Shown here one piece after another: positions 36,512-45,944 of a stretch of 64,000 nucleotides of DNA. The position numbers and the translations under genes are program-made. The stretch comes from JABCYV01 sp963729325. GTDB lineage: Bacteria > Acidobacteriota > Terriglobia > Terriglobales > Acidobacteriaceae. The notes under the pieces were generated by a model, which worked only from the letters and a program-made list of their open reading frames with translations, ran no database searches and was not told the origin of the DNA. The first letter of the stretch is position 1. Each line of letters opens with the position of its first letter. The stretch spans positions 1 to 64,000 of the forward strand of contig CAVSNS010000008.1 of the NCBI GenBank assembly GCA_963729325.1, written 5' to 3'.

Positions 36512-38108
36512 CTACTGTTGCTGCTGTCGCACAGTTCCAGTACTCGGATCCAGGAACAGTGTGCCATTCTCCTGCATCTTGCGGAAGTTGAACATCTGCG
36601 TGATGGAGTTGGCGATGCTATCGAACGAGCCTTGGCCAATGCGTTGTCCGCCCAACCAATTGTCTTCGATGAAGCGGAGAACGGAAGTTTGGTCTGTGAC
36701 GGAGTGGTCAACGAAGTTCCGCCTCGCCCACGGTGAAACTACGAGCAATGGTTGTCTTGGGCCGTAGCCGCAACGTCCTAGAGCGTGTGTGTTGCCGGGA
36801 TCAAGGCCGGGCAGTGCATTGGCGGCGGTGCCGCAGGCATTGGATCCGGTCAGAGCGTCGGCGGGGCCGGTGGATGTGTTTACGATGGGGGACATCTGGT
36901 GGTCGTACCAGCCGTCGGAGTCGTCGTAGAGAATAATCACGGCAGTGCTGCCCCAACTGGGCTGAGCTTGCAGGAAGTTGATGGTGTTCACAAGGAAGGT
37001 TTGCTCATCCAGCGGATCGGAGTAGCCCGCGTGACCATCCTGATAAGCCGGCGCTTTTAAGAAGCTTACTGCGGGAAAATTGCCGGCCTTGATCGCGTCG
37101 AAGAAGTCATGGAGGTCGTACTGGTGATTGGCCGGTCCGTCGTTTCCAATTTCGGCGACCGACCGGGGGCGCGTGTGTTGCGGATTTGCGGTGGAGGTCC
37201 AGTAATTGAAAAAGTGGTGATGTGCGATGTAGTCGGTAACGGTGGTGCCGCCAACGTTGACCGAGCTGCGACTGCAGCCAGTCGAGCCGTTGGTATTCAC
37301 TACAGTCAAATCGAATCCACCCATAAACGAACCCCAAGTCACACCAGCGGCATGCAACAGGTCGCCGACATTTGTGCCACCCATGGTAACTTGGTTTCGC
37401 GTGGGAGCAGAGCAGGCATCGCCAATGGGATCAGGGTCGCCGATCACGGTCAGGGATCCCGCGCCACCATCCACTTCGCTGCCCGTGCCGTTGAGGTGGG
37501 CGATTACGCCGTTGGTTTGGCCGGAGACGAGGTTGATCAAGCCAGGAGTGGAGGGCCCGAATGTGGTGCTGTAGGAGTTGTCACTCATGGCAAAGAACTG
37601 GGCGTAGTTCCACAACGCGGTAACGGTGTTGCCGTCGTAGTAGCCCATGACCTCGTTGCTGCCGCCGGGATTGGTGGTGAACTTCGGGAAAAGGTCCATC
37701 AGACCGTTGTCGAAAGCCTGCTGCTCCTGCGTGTAACCATGACCCTGGTCCGGGGTCACGGGCGTCGAACGATCCAGTCGAAACGGGTTAGACTTGCCCG
37801 TTCCATTGGCCGGGTTCAAGTTGGGATTGAAGTTCAGTAAGGTGTTGGTGTATCCGTTGGCCGCCGGCGTGCTCGGAGAGGCTTTGAAGAAGGGCTCACC
37901 TTGAGGATTCGTGGCGAGCGGGTAAGTTCCGAAGTAATGATCGAAGGAAATGTTTTCCTGGAAGATGACGACCAGATGCTGAATCGGTGTCGCCGTACCG
38001 GCGGCGGCATAAGCGGGAGAGGCACTCGGTCCCAAGCTGACGATGGGATGAGGCCAGCAATGACGACATCATCTTCTTGGGGGCGAAAAAATGGAATTGA
38101 TCAAACAT
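36512..38108 (-). CDS. Phospholipase C / acid phosphatase-type phosphoesterase, frame broken near the start
   Basis: ATG at 38108 has AGGAGG eight bases upstream and starts MFDQFHFF. A one-base break near 38040 in the leader joins SLGPSASPAYAAAGT. The mature enzyme opens IQHLVVIFQENISFDHYFGT, the signature of the PF04185 phosphoesterase family, and ends with LFLDPSTGTV. SFLKAPAYQDGHAGYSDPLD, VIILYDDSDGWYDHQMSP and VVSPWAR are further family motifs. Total about 530 residues, exported; it should release phosphate from phospholipids or phosphate esters. Confidence 0.88.
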
Positions 38109-38407
38109 TCGGAATCCTCCTGTTTTCAACATGAACTCCCGGCTGTGGGCCGGGTTGGTTGGGCCATAAACAAGGCAGAGAAACGGTTATAGATTAGCCA
38201 GCAGATATTTCGGATTTGTCACCCGATTATTAAATGCGGATGAATTCGGTCGCTACGTAGGTGAAGTCTCCGCGAAACTCCACTCGGGCTGAAAGGCGGA
38301 AGGAATCGTGATAGCCTTTTGCGGACCAGCCCTCAGAAAGACAATTCCGCGAGGACAAGAATGAGCACAACCGGAGCACGCCGCCGACACCTCAAGTAAA
38401 ACCTAGC

Positions 38408-39373
38408 GTGCTTCGGAATCGCGTCGTGCAGATCGGGCTGCTGGTATGGATTCTGTTTGCGGCGGCGATTCCGTTTCTGGCGAAAGGTGCGATCCCATTT
38501 GATCAACCGATGCTTCGAGCGACGCCCTACCAGTCGCGGGTGATGTTTGAGGTCTTCGGGCCGCTGGTTGCATTGATCTTTGTTGGCGTCACTTATTTGA
38601 TGACGCGGCGGCGGTCAGTGGACATTGCGGCTCGCGCTCCGGAACGCGCGATTGCGATGCGCGAGTCGGTCGGCCTGATGATCTACGGCGCGGCGGTGCT
38701 GATGGGCGGGCAACTGGTTGGCAGGCTCGCCGGGACGCACGGCATCGGGCTGCATCTCACCGGAAGCATGTTTGGCTCGAACGATTCCGTAACGACTCGC
38801 GAAGTGTTTGTGTGGGCGCTCTATAACTTCTTTTTCTATGCGGCGCTTCCCTACTGGTTTTTCCGGCATCGTGGCTATTCGCGCGAGGCGCTTTGCATGA
38901 AATCGAACAACCCTCGCAATGACGCGCTGGTAATTCTGGTCGTCCTGGGATTGGGATTACTTCTCGATCTGCCGAGGTCCGGCATCTGGCGGCTTAGTTC
39001 GCTCTTGGGCGGCGTGATTGCCCTGGTGTTTTCGCTATTGGGCACCGGATTGCCGATCATGATCTTTCTCACCTCGATTCTGGTGCCGCGCTACTACAAG
39101 ATTACGGGTTCGACCGCGTCCACGATGGTTCTGAGCGGCTTTACTTATGCCTCGCTGCATCTGACCGAATACTGGACGCGCTACGACACACCCGCGCATG
39201 CTGCGCTCTCAGTGATTTTCATCGTGCTGCTGTTCGGTGGGCCGGGAATGGTGAAGGCCTATCTGACGCTGAGGACGGGGAATGCCTGGGTACATCTGTG
39301 GGGCTACCACGTGATTTGGCCGCACGTCACCGGGGACACGTCGATTTTTGTGAAGATCTTCGGGATCGAATAG
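38408..39373 (+). CDS. Multi-pass membrane protein, possibly CPBP-like
   Basis: 321 residues from a GTG start, with about eight hydrophobic segments (e.g. QIGLLVWILFAAAIPFLAKG, VFGPLVALIFVGVTYLM, ALVILVVLGLGLLLDLP, GLPIMIFLTSILV). SGFTYASLHLTEYW and the end segment AWVHLWGYHVIWPH place His residues as in CPBP-type intramembrane proteases. The EExxxR motif of that family is not obvious, so the assignment is tentative. Confidence 0.6.
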   Translation: MLRNRVVQIGLLVWILFAAAIPFLAKGAIPFDQPMLRATPYQSRVMFEVFGPLVALIFVGVTYLMTRRRSVDIAARAPERAIAMRESVGLMIYGAAVLMGGQLVGRLAGTHGIGLHLTGSMFGSNDSVTTREVFVWALYNFFFYAALPYWFFRHRGYSREALCMKSNNPRNDALVILVVLGLGLLLDLPRSGIWRLSSLLGGVIALVFSLLGTGLPIMIFLTSILVPRYYKITGSTASTMVLSGFTYASLHLTEYWTRYDTPAHAALSVIFIVLLFGGPGMVKAYLTLRTGNAWVHLWGYHVIWPHVTGDTSIFVKIFGIE

Positions 39374-39442
39374 AACTTCCGCTCTCATCCAAGACCCCAG
39401 CCCTGTTTGTGACTGGGAGGCTTGGTCAGAGGGGATCAGGGT

Positions 39443-39649
39443 TTACCTAGGTACACCCCCAACACCGACACAGGCCCCTGCTAGCAGCATGAATATTTTG
39501 TCGAGCAACGCTTGTGAGTCGAGCACGACAATCAGGTCCGGCGATGCACGCGAGTGCCAGGCGGTTGCGGCAATGCGCCAAATTATCCGCAGCACAAATG
39601 CGACCACCAGGCCGATACATCCAAAGAGCAAAGCTTTCAGGTAAACCAA
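39443..39649 (-). CDS. Small membrane protein, paralogue of the broken gene at 42287
   Basis: 68 residues: VYLKALLFGCIGLVVAFVLR is a membrane segment, with a second near the end (IFMLLAGACVGVGG). The start and spacing match the frame at 42287-42511 (VKSLLFGCVGLVIALMLRMS). Its function is unknown. Confidence 0.6.
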   Translation of the reverse strand: MVYLKALLFGCIGLVVAFVLRIIWRIAATAWHSRASPDLIVVLDSQALLDKIFMLLAGACVGVGGVPR

Positions 39650-39703
39650 TGTTTCTTCCCTCCCCTGGCGGGACCTCGGTACGGATGTAGAAAGACAGAT
39701 GAG

Positions 39704-40885
39704 TCAGTGGTAGGAAAGCTTGCGACTGGTGGTTACAGAAGACCCGTCGGCGCGAGTTTCGATTCTTTCGGTCCAGTTGCCGTAGCTGTCGTATCGATAC
39801 GCATAACGGACGTCGGAGTCTTTGAACGGAAATGGTGTTTCAGGATGTTCGGGCGCGGCCCTCGGAATGAGGTTGCCATCTTCGTCGAAGGTGTACGGAA
39901 CGCCGCTCGGCACAGCTGAGTTGTTCTTGAACGTTATCCGCTCACGGGCCTTGTCGCCCTGTTCGTTGTAGAAGATCGCCGTCGTTTGCTCGAAGAACCC
40001 ATTGCGCTCCATTGTTTCCTTTATTCGACCCTGGGAGTCATAAGCAACGGTCGTCCTGGCTGGGGCCTTCGAGAATGCGTTCAAGCCTTTGTTCCAGGCC
40101 TGCATCTGTTGAGGACTTAGCAGAGCCTGCTCTTCTGGTGGCATCATGTCGAGAAACAATAGAGCCATATTCTGCTCGAGTGGTTTCTCTTCGATGAGTC
40201 GCCCTTCGGCGTCGTAGGTGCGGACAAACCGACTAACAACTTGCCCATCTACGGTGTGGATCTCTATCTCTGCTGGCTGGTCATCAGAGTTGTAGATCGT
40301 GGTGACGTTCCCGCCCATGGATACGCCGAAGCCCATCTGAGCTGCGTCCCGGACGGAGCTGCTCACGGCAGCATGCCGTCTTTGTTCGATGGTCTTCGGA
40401 TCAAAAGTGTGGATGGATGTTTTGTTGCCGTCTGCCTGGTAGTGGAGCTCAGTGCGGTCGCTGTTCTCGTTATTCGTGATAACCGCCAACCTTCCCGTGT
40501 CATCGTAGCTGTACAGCGTTTCGCGGGTGGGCTCACCCTGTTTTCCCGAGATAGACTTTGCCAACCGACCTTCGGAGTCATGGACCTCCGTGTAAACAGA
40601 GTCAGAGGAGGAGTACGAAAGCTGTCCGTCAAACTCATGGCGAGCCGAGAGAAACTGCCCGTCAATGCTGTATTCGGTAGTCGCTACCGATTTGCCGCTT
40701 TCTTCGACACACGTCTTCACCGGACCGCGTAAGCCGGCCTCATCGCGAGCAGTCAATTGGCTCTGCGGTGCCCTTGACGGCTCGCCGTCAGCGTCGACGC
40801 TTTGGGCGCTCAATAGCTCATTCACATTGAACCGTCCGGCCAATCCCAGTGCTGCGGCTCCGAAAAGGAGTTGTCTGCGATCCAT
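39704..40885 (-). CDS. Secreted YD/RHS-like repeat protein with Tat-like leader
   Basis: 393 residues from the ATG at 40885, which has GAGGAG five bases upstream. The leader MDRRQLLFGAAALGLAGRFN has an RRQLLF motif and may be Tat-exported. The body is a series of YD-type beta repeats: TEVHDSEGRLAKSI, LYSYDDTGRLAVITN, FVRTYDAEGRLIEE, VAYDSQGRIKETM, YRYDSYGNWTER. Such repeats form a shell in RHS toxins, but there is no toxin domain here and the length is short. Function unknown. Confidence 0.75.
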   Translation of the reverse strand: MDRRQLLFGAAALGLAGRFNVNELLSAQSVDADGEPSRAPQSQLTARDEAGLRGPVKTCVEESGKSVATTEYSIDGQFLSARHEFDGQLSYSSSDSVYTEVHDSEGRLAKSISGKQGEPTRETLYSYDDTGRLAVITNNENSDRTELHYQADGNKTSIHTFDPKTIEQRRHAAVSSSVRDAAQMGFGVSMGGNVTTIYNSDDQPAEIEIHTVDGQVVSRFVRTYDAEGRLIEEKPLEQNMALLFLDMMPPEEQALLSPQQMQAWNKGLNAFSKAPARTTVAYDSQGRIKETMERNGFFEQTTAIFYNEQGDKARERITFKNNSAVPSGVPYTFDEDGNLIPRAAPEHPETPFPFKDSDVRYAYRYDSYGNWTERIETRADGSSVTTSRKLSYH

Positions 40886-41078
40886 AGCTGCTCCTCTCTC
40901 TCGTAGCACTGACTATCGTCACAACGAGATGCGCCCCGCTGCAGCTATTGCGGCACTTTGATGCGTTCCTGTTTAGATCAGTGAATCACTTGGATGGTGT
41001 AATCCGGTGGAGCAGTGGGAAGTTTCGCGAGGGAACGATCTTCACCTTGACCGGCCTCTTTGCGACTCCCGAGATGGG

Positions 41079-41767
41079 TTACAGATCCCGCATAATGGGA
41101 ATGTGCTCTTCGTCTGTGTCGGCTGGGTTCCTGAGAAGTAGTTGAATGCGCCCCGCCTGGCTGGCAAGGGCTAATTTTTGCGCATCTTCCGGGGAAACGA
41201 GCAGCGTGACGACCGACGGCACCGCGGCACGCGTTTCGTTTGCCATATTGCCGCGATCCATTCGAGCGTCAACAGCCAAGACGCGAACATTCTGTAGCAC
41301 AGTCACGGCCTGCATGCCGCTCGGCTGCGCGGTCTGGACTGTGACCGAGGACATCCACGTGTGAACCGGGCTCGAGAAAGCGATCGATCGATACGATGTC
41401 ATTCACGCGCACGGGCGCGGCCCGCTGGCCGCGCGGAATGATCCAGACAAACCAGCCTCGTCCGCAGCTTGAACGGGGTGACAAAATCTCCCTTCTCAAC
41501 GGGAAGGGCTGTAGCCGGCCTACCGTGCTCTTTTTCGTGTGCAGGACATCGGGAGGCAAGAAATCGGCGGGATGAGCTGACGACCTGCAAGTCACGGTCT
41601 TCAATTTTCTTGCCTATGGGAATATTGTTGGCCGCGACTACGGCGTCGACTCGACGTGTGCGTTCGGAAACCGGGTTCTTTTGCAACTGGCGGTAGACCA
41701 CTGAGCTGAGAAGGCCCCCGATGGCCAGCGATACCGCTCCCATGAACATGAGGCGTCTGCGATTCAT
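41079..41767 (-). pseudogene. cpaB: Flp pilus assembly protein CpaB-like, heavily frame-broken
   Basis: The N-terminus is intact: a membrane segment (MFMGAVSLAIGGLLSSVVYR) and the start of the SAF domain, VVAANNIPIGKKIEDRDLQV. The rest of the CpaB sequence is present only by hopping frames: FLPPDVLHTKKSTVGR, then LPVEKGDFVTPFKL, then IPRGQRAAPVRVNDIVSIDR and FLEPGSHVDVLG, then SGMQAVTVLQNVRVLAVDAR to the end. At least four indels fall in about 250 bases. No other flp/tad gene is nearby. Confidence 0.72.
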
Positions 41768-41806
41768 GAGCTGTTCCTCCAGGAAACGCCGTGATCGGAT
41801 TCTGAG

Positions 41807-42193
41807 TCAGGCATGAACGAGGGAATCAGAGTTGCACAACAGATGATGGGAGCCCACAGCCACTGGAATAAAATGCTTCGGAGAACAACCGTTAGGATAA
41901 AATTGGTCTCCGTACTGACGACGGAGTCCGGCATTTACCGCACCCACGAGTCGCCGTTGCATTTCATTCAGTTGCTGCATCAAGAGCTTCTGGTAACGGT
42001 TGGATCGGTCAATCACTGTTAATAGCGGGAACACAAGGCCGGTCCGGGCTGCCACCAGGATGGACTGCTCAGGACCGTCCGTGAGAACTCGATCCAAAGA
42101 AGCATAGATGACATCGCATCGTGTGGCGAGGAAACCTACGCAGACCACCGTAGGTTTCGCGGAGAGGGCCACAAGCAGAGCAAGGGTAAACAT
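41807..42193 (-). CDS. Hypothetical protein upstream of cpaB remnant
   Basis: 128 residues from the ATG at 42193. The N-terminus MFTLALLVALSAKPTVVCVG is signal-like, then IYASLDRVLTDGPEQSILVA, VIDRSNRYQKLLMQQLNEMQ. The last ~35 residues (YPNGCSPKHFIPVAVGSHHL) look doubtful. It ends 40 bases before the cpaB start, so it could belong to the same unit. No family was recognised. Confidence 0.45.
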   Translation of the reverse strand: MFTLALLVALSAKPTVVCVGFLATRCDVIYASLDRVLTDGPEQSILVAARTGLVFPLLTVIDRSNRYQKLLMQQLNEMQRRLVGAVNAGLRRQYGDQFYPNGCSPKHFIPVAVGSHHLLCNSDSLVHA

Positions 42194-42286
42194 AACGCGC
42201 CTCGCTTCGGCCAAGGATGATAGCACACAGTCTGCGCCAGCCCTCAGCCAAGCCCCCGGCTTGTGAGTCGGAGGCTTGGGGAAAGC

Positions 42287-42511
42287 TCAACGCACAGCTA
42301 GGTATATGCCCAGGCCGCCAAACGCCACTGAGAGAATTAGGAATAGTGGATCATGTAGGAGCTCCGGGATGCCCACGATGATTCGTGAGTCTCGGGTCTA
42401 CCGGTGTGCCATGGCAGAAACAAACCACCATGACATCCGCAGCATGAGCGCAATCACGAGGCCGACACATCCGAAGAGCAAGCTTTTTACGTAACCATCG
42501 TATCTCCTCAT
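42287..42511 (-). pseudogene. Small membrane protein with an in-frame TAG, paralogue of the gene at 39443
   Basis: The ATG at 42511 starts RRYDGYVKSLLFGCVGLVIA, LMLRMSWWFVSAMAHR, then TAG at 42400-42398. The same frame continues sensibly after the stop: RDSRIIVGIPELLHDPLFLI, LSVAFGGLGIYLAVR, ending at 42287. The paralogue at 39443 has both halves uninterrupted. So this is a nonsense mutation, a substitution error or, less likely, a read-through codon. Confidence 0.55.
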
Positions 42512-42901
42512 GGACACGTAGGATGATAAGAGCAATGCCCGCTGATCGGTAGCACCTTAGTTTTGCCGGCTGGGAAACAGCTCCACGCTACTCTTTCACC
42601 CGGCGCGGGGCAGGTTCTCTCGCATAGCGCAGCCAAGTACCACGCGGAAGAATAGGGTCATCGCGAGCGCAGCCGCTTTTCAGGCGGAGCGAGCCTCACT
42701 GACCAAAGTGGTGAACTCATGCACTGGCATAGTGGCACAATTCAACTACCCCAAATGGGATTTTGGATACTGGCACACCCACGTAATGAACACTACCTCT
42801 AATTTTCCTGTTTCCGCCGAAATTCCAAATCGCTGATATTTTTTCGGTCGTGCTAGCGATTTCTCTGCGATTTCCGTCTATCCATTCGGGAGGCGTGCGC
42901 A
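42512..42901. other. Gene-free gap
   Basis: No gene is supported. A minus-strand frame at 42920-42717 lacks any recognisable pattern. The end should hold the promoter of the DinB-like gene (GGAGGCGTGCGCA lies just before the ATG at 42902). Confidence 0.4.
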
Positions 42902-43631
42902 ATGAAGAAGCTATTTGCAATGGCTATGATGATCGCCGGCCTGGCGTTTACCAGCGCTGGGACAAGACGCTGCTAAAAAGGAAGATCATCGAGGAGTCCG
43001 CAAGCTGTGCTCGAGGCATGGAACGAGGTGTCGTAGACTTGAGTCTCAACGAAGTCGATATTGCCCCACTCGCCGATGGGCACATCGTCGCAATTGGCTG
43101 CTGTTGGCCACTCCTGTTTCCCCGAACCAGGGATCTCGCGCGCGCACTATGACGATTCCCTTCCTCTCCGACCACTTTCTGACCAACTGCCGATGCACTT
43201 ACTTGGACGTTGGGCGCAGGTTGATCGCGATGGCTGAGGATTTTCCCGAGGACAAATACGACTTCAAACCGACTCCGGCGCAGCGCAGTTTTGCGGAACA
43301 ATTGCTACACATGGCAGGCTCGAACGATCTATTTACCGACGTGGCCAAAGGGCAAAAGCCGGTGGACGACGAATCTCGCGAGCATTTCAAGACCAAGGCT
43401 GCGGTTGTGGCGTATGTGAAAAAATCATTCGCAGACGGGGCAGCGGTCATCAAGGCGAAGGGTGACACGGGAATGGCGCAGATGGTGGTGGCGCCCGAAT
43501 CCGGTGAGCGGGTGCAGTTGGCGGATTTGGCCTACGGATTGATCGAGCATTCTGGCGAACATTACGGCCAACTGGTGGTGTATTACCGTGTTGCCGGGTT
43601 GGTGCCGCCGGAGTCGCGTCCGAAGAAGTAG
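42902..43631 (+). CDS. DinB-like protein, signal peptide region frame-broken
   Basis: The 3' part (in frame from 43149) is a clear DinB/YfiT-like four-helix protein: SDHFLTNCRCTYLDVGRRLI, EDFPEDKYDFKPTPAQRSFA, EQLLHMAGSN, then YGLIEHSGEHYGQLVVYYRV with the metal-site His residues. Upstream, the ATG at 42902 gives a signal peptide (MKKLFAMAMMIAGLAFTSA) but that frame stops at 42976. One indel near 42960 allows GQDAAKKE and a continuous frame to the DinB part. The ~170 bases between (42975-43145) do not read like the family in any frame, so more than one change is likely. Family members are metal-dependent and include thiol transferases. Confidence 0.65.
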
Positions 43632-44041
43632 ACGAGGTGTGTATCGCCGGGGATCTTTCGCCCGTGGGAGGCTCGGCGGTTTTCCGCACGATTACCCACG
43701 GCTGACGCCGTGGGCTGCACTCTTTCGCCGCGATGCGGCTCAGAACGGAAGCACTATGCCGCCACGCGGCTGAGGTCTGGGAGCGCGCCGTCGACTGGGC
43801 GGAAGTGATTTTTGTCGGGGCGGCGGCGTTTCCTCAAGTGCCGCAGGGGCTAAAGCCCAAATTATTCAGGACGCTCTTGCGGCACGGCTGATGCCGTGCC
43901 CTTCCACGGTGGTCCCCAGGCTTGCCTGATCCGGAAATCCGTCGGCAGATTCGAGGTGGCGAGCCGCACCCGCCCTTTCGCAGATAGCGCGAAAAGGACG
44001 GGGCACCCGGCCCCTGAATTGCGAAACCGAGCTCCACTCCG
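43632..44041. repeat. Intergenic gap filled with palindromic repeats (families A and C)
   Basis: 43690-43740 has CCCACGGCTGACGCCGTGGG and CGCCGCGATGCGGC. 43850-43905 has GGGGCTAAAGCCC and GCACGGCTGATGCCGTGC. 43967-44012 has a family A hairpin with the stem CCGCCCTTTCGC / GCGAAAAGGACGG and GGGGCACCC. No gene is supported. Confidence 0.7.
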
Positions 44042-44236
44042 CTACGGTGTTCCGTCCTCGGAGTCGCCATGTGCAGGTTCTAGTTCGGCCGTCAGTTGTG
44101 ATTTGATGCCGCGACTGGCCCGGTCAAATTCAGCTTTGGCGCGGGCGACGTGTCCCAGCATGGAGTGCAGCCGTTTGGGGCCCAAGACCACCAGTCCCAG
44201 CATCAGCATGAAAAGCAGTTCAACCCCGAAACCCAC
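44042..44236 (-). CDS. tatB: Twin-arginine translocase subunit TatB-like
   Basis: 64 residues. One N-terminal membrane helix (VELLFMLMLGLVVLGPKRL) with the conserved Gly-Pro hinge, followed by an amphipathic helix (HVARAKAEFDRASRGIKSQL) and an acidic tail. It follows tatA by three bases. The short tail leaves TatA/TatB assignment open. Confidence 0.82.
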   Translation of the reverse strand: MGFGVELLFMLMLGLVVLGPKRLHSMLGHVARAKAEFDRASRGIKSQLTAELEPAHGDSEDGTP

Positions 44237-44239
44237 AAG

Positions 44240-44455
44240 TCACCCCTTGGCTTGTTCGTTGGAGGTGATGGCGGCGGTGGCTGCCGGCTTCTCTTCATTC
44301 GTATCTTTATCTTTCATTGCCATGGCCGATTTGAAGCCGCGGATGCCTTCGCCGATTCCCTTGCCTAGCTCAGGAAGTTTCTTGGGGCCGAAGACGAGCA
44401 GAGCCAGTCCGAAAATTACCAGCAGATGCATAGGTTGAAACAATCCTTCAAACAT
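44240..44455 (-). CDS. tatA: Twin-arginine translocase subunit TatA/TatE
   Basis: 71 residues. The membrane helix LLVIFGLALLVFGPKKLPEL with the FGPKKLPELG hinge and amphipathic helix KGIGEGIRGFKSAM are diagnostic. TatA forms the pore for folded proteins with TatC, which is not in this window. Upstream on the same strand is the Tat-leader ferritin-like gene; the gap to it is 222 bases. Confidence 0.92.
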   Translation of the reverse strand: MFEGLFQPMHLLVIFGLALLVFGPKKLPELGKGIGEGIRGFKSAMAMKDKDTNEEKPAATAAITSNEQAKG

Positions 44456-44677
44456 GAGTGCTCCTTTATGTGAAACTCGACAATCTGTCTAGATCAGCTT
44501 CCACGCGAGATCCCTCACCCGGCTGAACCGCGCCGAGTTTCGGGATGACGCCTCTGAGAGCGGTCCGGGAATCTAAATGCGGACCACCAAACCTTGCGAT
44601 TCGTACAAATGCAGGCGCTGTGACCGGCGAGTTGGCCACAGCGCCCGCCCCGCGGAGAACAACCCCATTTCCGCTCG

Positions 44678-45872
44678 CTAGAAACCGCGTACCGCTGCAT
44701 CCGCCGCTTCTGCCAGCGCATGTAGCGCTGTGAAGAAGTCCGACGATTGGCCGATGAAAAGCCCATCGGCGGTGAGGGCCCTTGCGGCTCCCATGGCAGC
44801 GCCTTTGGTGCGAGTCGGCCGAATAATTGAACATGCGGGGAACTTATGGCTGAGAAAATCCGTTGGCTCCGGCATGATCAGGTTGGACTGCAACGACTCC
44901 GGCTGATTGGTAGTGAGGTTCTTGAAGGTGACGGATGCACCGGTCACTGGGTCGACATCGGTCAATGCCAGTGCGTTGCCGGCTTTGTCGTGCCAGGTCT
45001 GGAAGTGGGCCGTCTCGGTCGGTCCAATGCTGAGCAGGATTCGCAAAACCTCCACATTGCGCACTCTCTGAGCGAGCGACGGGTACAGACTGGTGCCGCC
45101 CTGCTCGATGAAAGCGAAGTGGAATCCGGCGGTGAAGGCAATGGCTTTGAGATGGTCGGGGATGTTATGCGGCGCAATCTTTGCTGGCCCGACCAGATCA
45201 TCATCGGTACGAGGAATCGCGGTTCGATTCACGATAGTGTCGGCTTGCGGAAAAACAAACGTGGGATCAAGATCCGGATTCTCATTGCCGATGCGGTACC
45301 GAGTCCAGAAACTGGTGTCGACGGTGAGATTCATGAGGTTGGTAATCCGCCCCAAATCTCTTGCCCCGGTCGCCTTACTGCTCGGCAGCGTGCGAAACTG
45401 GTCGAGATTGACAGGATCTGCCCCCTTTGAAATCAGGTACGCATTGATGAACTCGAAGTGGCTGATTTCGTCGTCAGTATTGTCGTGGATGTATTGAGGC
45501 ATGTCGCCATCAAGGATTTGCAGGGCCTGCATGTAGAGCGGACTTCCGCCGTTCACTCCGGACTCTTCGGAGTCCTGGGTGCCTCCAAGTTCGGTGTATT
45601 GCAACCACAGGTCGGACTCGATAATTTCGGCCGCCGAGAGGAACTGCAGGATTGCCACATCGCCTTTGGTCAGGCTGGTCGAACTCTGACCTTCGCTTTC
45701 GCCTGTGAATAGCGCGCCTGCCGACACAGCCGCGCCAGCCACGCCCAGAGCCCTTCAAAAACGAGCGCCGCTTGACCACGCCCTGCCACAGACGGGTGGT
45801 GGCATCTTCTTTCTTTGTGGATGAAGGAGTTGTTTCGGATAAGACGGTAGAGGTGAGGTCATCGTTTTTCAT
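44678..45872 (-). CDS. Tat-exported ferritin-like domain protein, frame broken in the leader
   Basis: ATG at 45872 with GGAG eight bases upstream. The leader has VVKRRSFLKGSG, a Tat motif; one extra G in a G3 run (45744-45746) shifts the frame, which then gives VAGAAVSAGALFTGES. The mature part is a ferritin-like helical domain: GDVAILQFLSAAEIIESDLW, QYIHDNTDDEISHFEFINAY with Glu/His metal ligands, and IAFTAGFHFAFIEQGG...TAHFQTWHDKAG. About 390 residues. It may bind di-iron in the periplasm. tatAB follows downstream on the same strand. Confidence 0.83.
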
Positions 45873-45944
45873 GATTGGCACTCCGAAGTTTTCAGAATAA
45901 TGTTGCCGGGATCCAGACAGTGATTTTTTGATTTCACTGTACAA

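Noticed and set aside
44466..44834. Minus-strand frames between tatA and the ferritin-like gene
   Set aside because: Low-complexity Arg/Gly/His-rich frames overlapping the ferritin-like gene's 3' end, without a family pattern.
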